Source of the DNA: Oscheius dolichura
Taxonomy: Eukaryota; Nematoda; Chromadorea; Rhabditida; Rhabditidae
Direction: 5' to 3'
Assembly: GCA_932521035.1 (NCBI GenBank)
Contig: OW051497.1
Span: 8,184,001 to 8,248,000 of the forward strand
DNA length: 64,000 nucleotides
The notes beneath the pieces are model-generated. The model was given only the letters and a program-made list of their open reading frames with translations. It did no database searches and was not told the DNA's origin. The position numbers and the translations under genes were made by a program. Positions 29,026-39,119 of the stretch are shown here, piece after piece (within the stretch, counting starts at the first letter, position 1; each line of letters starts with the position of its first letter).

Positions 29026-29490
29026 ACGATCCTTTTTTGTTTTTCTGAATTCCTAGTGCCTGCTTACAATTGCTCCAAAAACCTGCCACTTCTCAGTTTA
29101 TCCCATGCTTTCACAACAAACGCAACGATTCGCTTCTCAACGACTTTCATGCTAGGATCTTCTCTTCATAATTTTTTTTGTTATTATATGTTATTACTAT
29201 TTTATTTCTTATTATTTCTTAACTGCCACACAAACTACTCAATTAGGCGATTACTTCCATCCTTGTTACGACATGTCGTCTTTCAACTCTTATCCCAAGA
29301 TCCCAAAGATATTCGCATCCAATGCAGCTTTTCCATCCCCATCCCACATAGTGCTTTGTACTTGTGCAATTATTCTACGTCCGGTGTGTTTAAAAACTGT
29401 ATTTTTTACTCTACAGTAATCCTGATGTCATGACAAAATTTTAATCACTACTGGTAAACTATTCAAAAACTACAACATAGTAAAGAATGT

Positions 29491-29496
29491 TTTATT
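29491..29496 (-). terminator. poly(A) signal of the VWC/EGF gene
   Basis: TTTATT on the plus strand reads AATAAA on the minus strand, about 90 nt past the stop codon. Confidence 0.5.
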
Positions 29497-29581
29497 TCAC
29501 ATGTTATGTATATTAATACCCGAGGGTCTGCCTTGTTCAGGGGCCGTGTCAATATGTGTAAATCCTCTCCGGTCTCTCTCG

Positions 29582-32174
29582 CTAAATCCGGATTAAATTG
29601 AGGCAGGTGCGTTCATCTATTCGGGGGTGTCCAGGTAGACAATCACACCGGAAGCTGCCCTTCGTGTTAACACAAACAGAACTAGTACATCCGCCAAGCT
29701 GAAATAGAATTGTGAGGTCCCAGAGCGACGGCTGTTCCCCCCTCAAACTATTTTTGGATTCAAAAAAGAGCGGGACAAGCAATTGATCTTAACAAAAGTG
29801 GTAAAAATGATGACGTCCCTGTTGCAATCCTTCAATTTGCCATGGTCCCCGAGCCACTCCATCACTCTGGAGCGGCTAAGCTCTGTTTTCTGTCAGTTTC
29901 CCAGAGGCTTTTGATTCCTTCGGGGATCAGGGAATGATCGGAGAGGGGGATCTCCGTCCCTCATAAGAGAAGATTGATCTCACCTGTTCTTGGATTGACC
30001 ACGCAAAATTACATTCATCTATGTCATAACAGAATGTCCCATTTCCGAAGAAACCCTAAAACGGAGGAGGATATATTTTAAACCAGAAGCCGGAAGGACT
30101 GACTTCTTTACAGCGACACTTTGCTCCCCCTTCGAATGAGAGGCAGACAGCATCCTGATGGCATGGACTGACACTGCAGTAATCAAAGTTCACACAGGAA
30201 GGACAGCACTGCCCGATTTCTTTTTTCTGCTGCTCAAGGGGGCACGGAAGATCTGGACACATGTGCACATGGCTGCAAATTGGCACGCAGAGCCATTCAC
30301 TCTCCCATTGTCTAGTCCTTACTTAAATTTGCAGTGGACTGAACCATCATCGCATGCGCAGCGAACACATGTTTCCGGCCAGAAGATGGATCCGTGGTGG
30401 TGGGAGACGCCGTTGAATTCACACTGGAAAACCGAACACTAATTCCCAGAGTGGTGCTAACCTCTTTTGCACAGCGAGATGGACAGCAACTTCCCGGTTC
30501 ATGAATAGGGTAGTCGCAGTTTGGAATGGGTAAGCAGCCTCGGTGTTCGCAGTTGAAGCTGCCGCTGAAAGAAGAAAATAATGGCCATTCTCACAGAGTA
30601 TGGGAACGTTTTGCAGGTTTTATCTAAACGTGAATACGGTAAGTATTTTTAAAGAAACACCGTCCTCGTCTTTCTTCCTAGCAGTTTTTCAGGAACAGAT
30701 TGATTCTTTTTGGTCTAGATGTTCGTTTTAAACGAGAATTTTCTCCAAAATTGAGAGCTACAAAAGTACTGCTGGCATACGAACGAAATATCTCATCAAA
30801 AGACGTATAACTAGAGCAGCTTCTCTTCAAACTCACCTCTCCTCGCAAGTACACTGCTCACATTCGCTCTTGTCCACAACAGAACCTACGCTGTACATCT
30901 GCTCCAGGTACTGAATAAATAATAACTCGTTTTTCTCGCCGTTCTCAAATTACCTTGCATGTAACGTTCTGCTCTTCTGTCCTTACGTTGCCCAATCCCA
31001 CTCGCTTCTGAAAAGAGAAGAATATTCAAGTGTCTTATGGGAATTCTTTTCAATTAATCATTGGCTGCCGAACTAATGAATTCCACGATCCTACATATGT
31101 CATAATGGTTCCCAAGCAGGGTATAAAACAATTGTTGTCAAGCGATCATAGAAGAGGGGCCGGTCTAAATATAGCTCACCTTGTTCTCTACGCTCTCCCT
31201 CACAGTTGGCACCTCCTGATTTAGTAGCACACTACAAAAGACAGGAAGAGGATTTCCTGAGGAGACGTGAATATTCTCGTAGAAGTGCGGAAGTGATCCG
31301 AGCGTAATTTCCGGAGTACGGATCCTACAAATGTAACACTTGATCATGTTCGCTTAAAAAGGTCACTTGAAGTCAACATCGTTTATCCTGTCGAGCATGA
31401 TTGTATGACACTTGGAGGTGGCTACGAGGAGATCTTGTCCGATAGTTAGGATTATCTCAAAGGGATAGTCCGTCTTTGGAATTTGAGCAGACAACAGGGC
31501 AGTGCTCCCGTCACGATGAGGAAGGATTACGGTAAGCTGGAAAGGATAATTTTAGAGAGACAGATGATATCGTGTACCATGTTGTGTCTGCTAACTTTCA
31601 CCAGGAACACAGGCTCGAGATAGTTGGAATCATCTCCCTGGATGACAACCCCCGTCAAGTTCGGTCCAGCCATTGTCCAGCGGACAAATGCATTCCGGTA
31701 CTTGAAGTTGTTCCAGATTGCCTCTCTCTGAAACAATCTGCCCAGTTAATGGATCCCCATTGGCTGTTTTATTCGTCTCGTCGGGCCTACATAATGCCAT
31801 TTCCGCATGAGCACTTTAAAACTGCTTAGACCCCCCTCTCGTGGTAAGGAAGAGAGAAATTTGCTCGTTTGCGTGACTAAGTGGAAATGATTAAACATAG
31901 AATCCCCCTGTTGTGTCTCGCAACTGACATAAATCTAAAGGAGGCAACACATTTCCCCAGTGGGTTTTGACGGTTACAAATGAGGGGATGACACCGTAAG
32001 CTTCGCAACATTTGGAGCGTTGTGTCGTCAGCAGTATTTAAGAAGAGAATGAGTGAAATAAAGAACGGCTGTGAGTAAGCACAATAGATTAATCCGGCTT
32101 ACCTCAGAAGATGATATGCTTTTGGTATGATAGAGAGAGAAGAGACCCGCCAAGTAGATAAAAAGCAGCCACAT
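29582..32174 (-). CDS. secreted VWC/EGF multidomain protein (NELL-like)
   Basis: The start opens a signal peptide, MWLLFIYLAGLFSLYH. The N-terminal part (about 31730-31200) has sheet-like segments (VRWTMAGPNLTGVVIQGDD, FEIILTIGQDLLVATSKC) in the position of the thrombospondin N-terminal/laminin-G domain of NELL proteins, though that match is weak. Then come von Willebrand C modules: CEQCTCEE with CPIHEPGSCC-like spacing (about 30900-30480), CEFNGVSHHHGSIFWPETC with CVRCACDDGSVHC (about 30430-30330), and CPDLPCPLEQQKKEIGQCCP. Two EGF repeats follow: SPCHQDAVCLSFEGGAKCRC and a calcium-binding type, YDIDEC with CVNTKGSFRCDCLPGH. Vertebrate NELL has more VWC and EGF repeats, so this would be a short form. 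Chordin-like or other VWC proteins remain possible. Confidence 0.7.
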
Positions 32175-34832
32175 TGTCGACTAGCTCCAAGTTTACCCCC
32201 CTGGATCGGGTGTCCTGGAAAGAATTCAATTAGGAAATGGTTTTTTGCCGAAATTGAGAAAGGGGCAGGGGGTTAGAGAGACTGAGTGGATGATAAGCTA
32301 TAAGGAAGTGGATTACTAGAGAGAAAAATACCCTTATTTAAGTGCTCTTAATTCTCTACAGTGGAAGAAGAAGAGGGCGCAAAGTTCACGGGTAATATGT
32401 AAATTGTCACGCGTGTAAGCTATAGTAAATCCACTGAAATGTAATGATTTCTCAAAGGGGCTCATCTTGTTTTTGCTCTTGAGGATGAGATTATGCATCG
32501 GATGCCTAGGGATGCCACCTTGCCCTCCCGCCTACCCTATGTTTTCTGAGTCAATAAAGAGCATAAGATAAGTAGTGATCAGATTTTAGAGCGAATAAGG
32601 GCGTTTTTCAATCTCTTCTAGACGCTAGACAACTGAATTTTGCCTTCTACCGCTCATCGTGATCTGTGGTACCCGCCAAAAGCAGATTATCCTTAGCGCT
32701 TCAAACAATATCTACTTCTCGAAATTGTATAGAGCCTAACATCAGAGAATATCTCGACGAACATAATAAACAAAGGTGAGCTTATGAAAAAAAGGGAGGG
32801 GAAGAGGCGGAGTCTCCGATTTGGGAGGGAACATAAGGCGTAAATCTCTCCGACGATGCAACATTCTGGGAACTATCTCCCTCGTCAAGGAATAATAAAA
32901 CACTACTGCATAATGACTGTCTCAAGTGTGTCTCTGGGCATCTGCCCTTGTCTGCAAAAGGGCGCTTTTCTAAGAATTGTAGACTGGCTGATGATTGTCT
33001 GACAAAATTGAGGGTTGTTCTGCATGTTCCGGCTAAAGGGGCAAAGCACTGATTTGAGATCACATGAGTGGAATAAAACACCGCCGACCATGTATAAATA
33101 TTTTTCCGGAAATTGGCTAATGCCATGCGAACAAGTATGGAAAGGCTTCTGGTTGTCAAACGGGGCGATTGTTTTCCAGATTTATGTGATATTCCCCGAC
33201 TTTTCCGCACTCCTTAGGAGTGGACTCACTGCTTCTGAAACCGATATACCGCGCGTTAGACGGATTATCTTTGAGAGCCACTCAGACAGAGAGAAATCAT
33301 TTGGTTATAAAACGAGAAAAACGAGGAAAACGGAAAATGAGGAAGAGAATGTTATGTTTACAAATTATAAGCCACAAGGACGTCTTGGAAAGAACATCTG
33401 ACCAAATTGATCACGTTTGGAAGACGGTGGTTGTTCATTTTCTCACGAACACTATTAATTAACTAATTTCACTAATTCTACTGGACTAGAATGCAAAATA
33501 TGGTCTAATGTTGTTCTCATGAAACATTCTAAGAGCAAAAAAGATTGGAAGGACCCTAGAGATCGAAGCATGCTATGAAGTGATTCACATCTACATAACT
33601 TTGTTTGTTGCGTAAATAGAAGGAGGAGAACATTTGCCTCTAAAGAATATACCCTCGAATGAATAACATAACAAGATTAACATGCCTGGGCGCTTGAACC
33701 ATTCTGCCTACAGTAAGGAGTAAACAGAGCATGGGAAATTGCTCACGCCTGCGATTGAACAAGATGTGGGGGCAGTTTCCATAGGAGGAGGACCTTTTAT
33801 CTTGACGGAAGTAGTGCAATTGACAAGCTATGAGTATGTCAGCTGAGAGAGAAAAAGCAACCCCATGGGCGTTCGAGAATCTCTTCTCTTTGAACGAAAG
33901 CATGAAGCATGAAAACATCAGAACACAAAGGATAATGAACAATGTCTTCCATTGTTGAGACCTTTTGAACAACTGCCACTTTGGGACAATTTATTCTTTA
34001 TTTAAACAACAGAAAGCTCTTGATCATCCAATGAAGAGGAAACGAGATTCAATTGGAGTGGGTGTTAAACGGGGGAAAAAGAACATCACAACATGTTTGT
34101 CTTCAAAGTTTATGAAGTTGAAGTGATGCGACTACGGCCAGAAGTTGCTCCACTTTATTGTGCTGTGTAAGTTACCTCTAGCCGAAGATGATTGGATTAC
34201 CTCTCATAAGGTTAGTGTTTACTGCATGTTGAGAGCTCTCCAAAAGACTTTAGGGGCAAGGCAGGATCGCGCAGATGTTGTGGATAGCATCACGATGATC
34301 TTACTCTTTACGCGTAAGGATTCCTTTTTCTAAAATGTGTTTGTTGGGCAGGGTGCACTCCAAGGCAAAGAGTTTGCTTGGTTTACGGTTTCAATAGGTC
34401 CAGCCTACATATGCTAACTCTTAAGATTGTTAGTTTTCAAATAAAGTAATTAAAATAAATTTCCTGATTCTAATATGAGATTTGCTCACTTAGATTCTCT
34501 AACTTGAACCAAGTTGTAGTCAAGGCGGCAAGCTATACCTTCTTCCTGCTATGTTGTAGATGGCGGAACCGGTTGCATCAAATAATTCGTCCAAAATTAT
34601 TTTTTTATTCAAAATCGTCAGTTTTGATCCATTTTCGAAACTCGCACATGCAGCTCGATTTTTGTTATTTTTTCTTTTGTCTTATACTAATTTGAGCACG
34701 GCAAAAAAAAAAAACAAGAGAAAGCATCAGAAATGAAAAACTGTGCGTAAAAAAGATTTTGGTTATAGCTACAGTAACCCACCAGCGTCGACGCGCCAAA
34801 TTTCAAAGCCTGCGCTACTGTCCCTTTAAGTC
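32175..34832. other. intergenic stretch without a convincing gene
   Basis: About 2.7 kb upstream of the VWC/EGF gene. One minus-strand frame at 33640-33972 has a hydrophobic start (TLFIILCVLMFSCFMLSF) and lacks an ATG in frame. It could be one exon of an unidentified membrane protein, but no partner exon was found. The rest is AT-rich and featureless. Confidence 0.4.
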
Positions 34833-34910
34833 GCACCATATAGTCATCTCTATACAACATGTAGGATTAGAAAAAAAAGAGGTCTTATCGCTTAGTATAA
34901 ATTCTTAACT
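34833..34910 (-). repeat. dispersed repeat, copy B
   Basis: Inverted copy of the 77-bp repeat at 19601-19677, with two or three mismatches and a longer A/T run. It is flanked by very AT-rich DNA. Confidence 0.8.
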
Positions 34911-35383
34911 TCATTCAGAAACGGTTTCATGCATTTTTACAAATTTTAGAGTGTTTATTCATTTTTGCCGACCCCAAATTACTATAACACAGTTTAAAAA
35001 ACATGTAAATGTAGTAAAATATGGAAGAAAAAAGCAAAATCGAAAAGAATTCCTTCGGAATTCATAAATTTGTTTTTCGCTTAATTATGTTTTGGTTCAT
35101 ATACCAAATTGTTCCTTATAATTTTCTTAATTTATTGCAATAAAAAGTACGAAAGAAAACGCCAGAAAATACTTGCTATAACAGAAACTCGCATAATTAG
35201 TTCTTTTTTTCCATTGAGTTATGATTTCGTTCATATATCAAAATGTTCATTTTTTTCTGCTCTATTTAGGAATATCAGTGAATTTTTGTACCGAAATAAC
35301 CCACAAATAACTTTTTCCCATGATACTCTTCCGTTTATAACTTAAAATGCTCCCCATAACAAGACTATTTGATTGCAGTAAAA

Positions 35384-35677
35384 ATGAAAAAGATCGGATG
35401 TCACAGTTTTGAGGAAGAAATTGTCAAAGATTTTGACCGATTTTTCAAAAAATCGACGTTGGATGGAAACGGTTGTAAACAGTGGAAAAACAGCGTTTTT
35501 TGTATTGAAGATTACGGTATTCAACTTTGTAGCATCAAACACTTCTTATCCAGACATACGTTTTCGGAGTTCTTGGGCTTATTAGATGCAGAAATAAATG
35601 GAGATTCTACAGCAATGTTGGCACCAAAATCTGTTTTACAAATATTGGAAGAGGTGCAGCCCATAGCACGTTTTTGA
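35384..35677 (+). CDS. hypothetical 97-codon frame
   Basis: An ATG-led intronless frame beginning MKKIGCHSFEEEIVKDFDRF, with NGCKQWKNSVFCIEDYGI in the middle. A GATTGCAG acceptor-like sequence lies just upstream. Composition looks protein-like in an otherwise AT-rich desert. No family is recognised. The GCxxWxxS...YG pattern vaguely recalls HNH-type nuclease fragments, but the histidines expected are missing. It may be an exon or fragment of a larger or old gene. Confidence 0.3.
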   Translation: MKKIGCHSFEEEIVKDFDRFFKKSTLDGNGCKQWKNSVFCIEDYGIQLCSIKHFLSRHTFSEFLGLLDAEINGDSTAMLAPKSVLQILEEVQPIARF

Positions 35678-35763
35678 TTTCGGGCTATTAGCACACCCCC
35701 AAAATGGATTTCGGGCTATTGGCACACTTTCGTGCTACTAGCACACTATTCGGGCTATGAGCT
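35676..35763 (+). repeat. imperfect short tandem repeats
   Basis: Three to four degenerate units based on TTCGGGCTATTAGCACAC follow directly after the stop codon of the hypothetical frame. A further related fragment (TCGGGCTATT) is at about 35844. Confidence 0.7.
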
Positions 35764-37020
35764 ATTTACTGTCAATTAGTGTTGACTGTTTTATTGTTAT
35801 TTGTGTGATTTTAGGCAGATTTGAGTCTTTTTTACCATTTCAAATCGGGCTATTCTCAGACACTGTCTTATTTCTTTAATTGTGTTGCCTCATTCCCTTC
35901 ATATGCTTTTCTACGCTATTTTGAACGCAGAAAAATGTCTGCCGAGTGCTGTCTTCTGCACAAGAATAAGAAAACCGCCGGGAACAAGAAATTTCCCGAA
36001 AATATTGCCCTTGCTCCCGAATACTGTGAAACGCGAACGTGTTCCTATCCATAGGCTCGTTTCTTGACTAACGTTTTCGCTAGTCTGATTATCAAACATA
36101 AACGGAACTTATTGCTCACAGAACCAGTCTTTGGTAGACTCTCATCGACGACCTGTCAATGTTTCCTTTGCCGTTGAACTCGAATTCATAGTAGCCATTT
36201 ATACTTTATTCAAAGAGAAGAATATGAGCAGGTATAGCTGCTATGATAATGTTCTCCCCCTCCTCTCTTCTCCCATCTTTTTGAAAGAAAGAGCAGATCC
36301 TTCCGTCTTCACAAATTCTGAATGAAATGAATCATGTCATACGATGTAGAACAGGGCTGTGTGGGAACGGCGCTTCCCAGGATGGTGTTTGAACCCGTGT
36401 CAGTATCTAGTCTAAGGGCCGCCTTAGTCTATGGCCCGGGGGTTCAGTGGAAGGTTCAAATATGAAAGGATGAATGAATAGACAATCAGTTCGTATATCA
36501 ATCTATTTATTACTCTGATACAATACAAATATAATAAGATACAATAACTGAATCATCTAACCATTCTGCTCCTGTGGGATACGAATAGGCTGCCACATCC
36601 TATCCACACAGGTGACTAGACTGCCGGACCCTGCCCATGGGAGGGCGGGCTCTGGACCATTCCTGACAGTCGTCAGGACAGATGGGAAAGAACTCCCAAA
36701 AAATTTACAGGGCGGGAAATCCCGTTCACGAATTTGGGGATTTCGGGGCGGGATGGGATTCCCGCATAGTCTTCATTCGGCCAATTTACTGTCTTTTACT
36801 AACCATTTTTGCTTGTAAATACTGATTTATCTGTACATAAACGGTTTTATTGCAAGTAAGAGTGAAAAATATAGTAAAAAAGCAAAATAACACAAAGAAA
36901 ACAAGAAAAAACTAGTCAGAACAGCAATTCTGTGAATTTGGCTAGAGGGTGGCGATTCTCACGCATCTTTTGAATATACCTTTCGCAAAACTATTTTGCA
37001 TTATCACGGAAAGAACATAG
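35764..37020. other. intergenic, no gene recognised
   Basis: No convincing exon. A locally GC-rich patch at 36340-36430 and 36590-36780 contrasts with AT-rich flanks and may be remnant repeat DNA. I found no second copy in the window. Confidence 0.35.
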
Positions 37021-37999
37021 CTGAATATAATTGACACCCCATTCACTTTATGTTTTACAATGGAACAAAGCAACTTGAAGGTTCTTAAGTAGGGATATGC
37101 ACGTAGTAACTACCAAGAAGTAATATTCCGCCAAATTAATCAACTCTTTACCACAGATCTCCGTATGCGACAGGCTGTACGGTGTTGTTCTTGTCGACAG
37201 TCACACTGTGGCCTCTGTTCCTGGGCCATGCAGAGCAGATGGCCATCGGAGGGCCAACAGGGCCGCCTAAACAGATCACATCAGTACTTCAGAACTTTGG
37301 ATTAGAAATGGGGGTTTTATAAGTTTGTTCCGCCAGTTGTAAGAAAGGGGGTGCGACATTAGATCGGTAGTTTGAGAGAGAGAATGATTTTAAAAGAAAC
37401 GACTTACAAACCATCCTTTCCTGATAGAATATGGTTATATAAACCGTGTCACCGTTGCCTCCCGGCTGGAAGGGAATAACATTTCCCGGCAGTATTTTCG
37501 TGAAGCCCACCGAGTTGGCGATATGCACAACTTGATTTTGAACTTCAAATGAGCCTAAAAAATCTCTTTGCGTCACAGTAAACTTTCCCACTTCCAAATG
37601 TAAGGTCCTTGCTTGCCATGTTCATTGCCGCTGCAGCCTTGACGCACACCGTACGATCAGCATCGACCATTGCCCAGATTCCATGGATACTAGCATTGGA
37701 GATGTGAGTAGTTCCGCCTGGGTGAGGTCCGCTTTGTTCGTTGCCCATTGGTAAGTCTGAAATACAAATGTTTTGTTCGGGAAACTTACAAGAATAAGAG
37801 AGATAGAGCCAAGAGAGATGAAAACGCCGCTCACTGGCAAGGGCAGTAACTGGGTCCGTTAAATACACGTTGGCTCCACCCCTTTGTAGCAAACTCGAAA
37901 CATTTTCACTGATAAATCACTAGTGTGGACCTTTACACTCGGCGCAGTACCGTTAAGTAAAGAGACGCAGCTACTGTTTCTTTCTCGAAATTAAATGTC
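37021..37999 (-). repeat. left arm of a 1-kb inverted duplication
   Basis: Reverse complement of 38148-39119 with few differences. It contains a complete copy of the gene plus about 100 nt upstream and about 125 nt downstream of its coding part. The spacer between arms is 148 bp (38000-38147). Confidence 0.95.
37148..37908 (-). CDS. duplicated gene, left copy (unidentified protein)
   Basis: This is the same gene as the one at 38228-38994 and is read away from it. Exons give SSLLQRGGANVYLTDPVTAL, then after about 80 nt LPMGNEQSGPHPGGTTHISN and ASIHGIWAMVDADRTVCVKA. A 37-nt intron leads to VQNQVVHIANSVGFTKILPG and GNGDTVYITIFYQERMV. The last exon is GPVGPPMAICSAWPRNRGHS to QPVAYGDLW. No signal peptide, transmembrane helix or known family is recognised. 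The start codon is not resolved: an ATG just upstream (in the GAAAATGTTTCG context) is in another frame. Compared with the right copy it carries two extra residues after MGNE, and its AATAAA-type signal is disrupted. Confidence 0.55.
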
Positions 38000-38227
38000 A
38001 CGGAAAACTCAGAAAAATATATTATTTGGTTTTTCAGGTGGTAATACTATTTGATTAGCTTCATCTTTTCATTATTCCGTTCTATTTTCTATGTTTATGT
38101 AAATAATAAACTTGGAATCATGGAATGATATCGTTCTTCGAGGAAAGGACATTTAATTTCGAGAAAGAAACAGTAGCTGCGTCTCTTTACTTAACGGTAC
38201 TGCGCCGAGTGTAAAGGTCCACACTAG

Positions 38228-38994
38228 TGATTTATCAGTGAAAATGTTTCGAGTTTGCTACAAAGGGGTGGAGCCAACGTGTATTTAACGGACCCAGTTA
38301 CTGTCCTTGCCAGTGAGCGGCGTTTTCATCTCTCTTGGCTCTATCTCTCTTATTCTTGTAAGTTTCCCGAACAAAACATTTGTATTTCAGACTTACCAAT
38401 GGGCAAAGAAGGCCCCCACCGAGGCGGAACTACTCACATCTCCAATGCTAGTATCCATGGAATCTGGGCAATGGTCGATGCTGATCGTACGGTGTGCATC
38501 AAGGCGGCAGAATCAATGAACATGGCAAGCAAGGACCTTACATTTGGAAGTGGGAAAGTTTACTGTGCCGCAAAGATATTTTGTTTAGCCTCCTCTGAAG
38601 TTCAAAATCAAGTTGTACATATCGCCAACTCGGTGGGCTTCACGAAAATACTGCCGGGAAATGTTATTCCCTTCCAGCCGGGAGGTGACGGCGGCACGGT
38701 TTATATAACCATATTCTATCAGGAAAGGATGGTTTGTAAGTCGTTTCTTTTAAAATCATTCTCTCTCTCAAACTACCGATCTAATGTCGCACCCCTTTCT
38801 TACAACTGGCGGAACAAACTTATAAAACCCCCATTTCTAATCCAAAGTTCTGAAGTACTGATGTGATCTGTTTAGACGGCCCTGTTGGCCCTCCGATACC
38901 CATCTGCTCTGCATGGCCCAGGAACAGAGGCCACAGTGTGACTGTCGACAAGCACAACACCGTACAGCCTGTCGCATACGGAGATCTGTGGTAA
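38228..38994 (+). CDS. duplicated gene, right copy (unidentified protein)
   Basis: Same exon structure as the left copy: SSLLQRGGANVYLTDPVTVL, LPMGKEGPHRGGTTHISN, ASIHGIWAMVDADRTVCIKA, a 39-nt intron, VQNQVVHIANSVGFTKILPG, an intron of about 140 nt from the donor near 38737 to 38873, and GPVGPPIPICSAWPRNRGHS to QPVAYGDLW (stop at 38994). AATAAA follows at 39088. The intron length difference between copies (37 versus 39 nt) and mostly conservative exon changes support the exon model. The function is unknown and the start codon is unresolved. Confidence 0.55.
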
Positions 38995-39087
38995 AGAGTT
39001 GATTATTTTGGCGGAATATTACTTCTTGGTAGTTATTACGTGCATATCCCTACTTAAGAACCTTCAAATTGCTTTGTTCCATTGTAA

Positions 39088-39093
39088 AATAAA
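39088..39093 (+). terminator. poly(A) signal of the right duplicated copy
   Basis: AATAAA 94 nt after the stop. The matching place in the left arm reads ACATAAA because of a 2-nt insertion. Confidence 0.55.
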
Positions 39094-39119
39094 GTGAATG
39101 GGGTGTCAATTATATTCAG

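Larger units (their letters stand above)
38148..39119 (+). repeat. right arm of a 1-kb inverted duplication
   Basis: Mirror copy of 37021-37999. Differences are concentrated in a 6-nt indel in the exon near 38400, a 2-nt indel in an intron near 38570 and single substitutions. Confidence 0.95.

Noticed and set aside
33640-33972. Membrane protein gene on the minus strand
   Set aside because: The frame has a hydrophobic start but no in-frame ATG, no clear splice partners and no conserved motif; kept only as a note.
36340-36450. Possible tRNA-derived SINE (GGTTCAAA-like box on the minus strand)
   Set aside because: The B-box-like match has wrong spacing, there is no convincing A box and no second copy in the window.
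38307-38519. Alternative reading of the palindrome gene with a signal-like start (PVSGVFISLGSISLILV) and TYQWAKKAPTEAELL
   Set aside because: It lacks an ATG and ends early. The frame with GGTTHISNASIHGIW joins all other exons in phase, so it is preferred.
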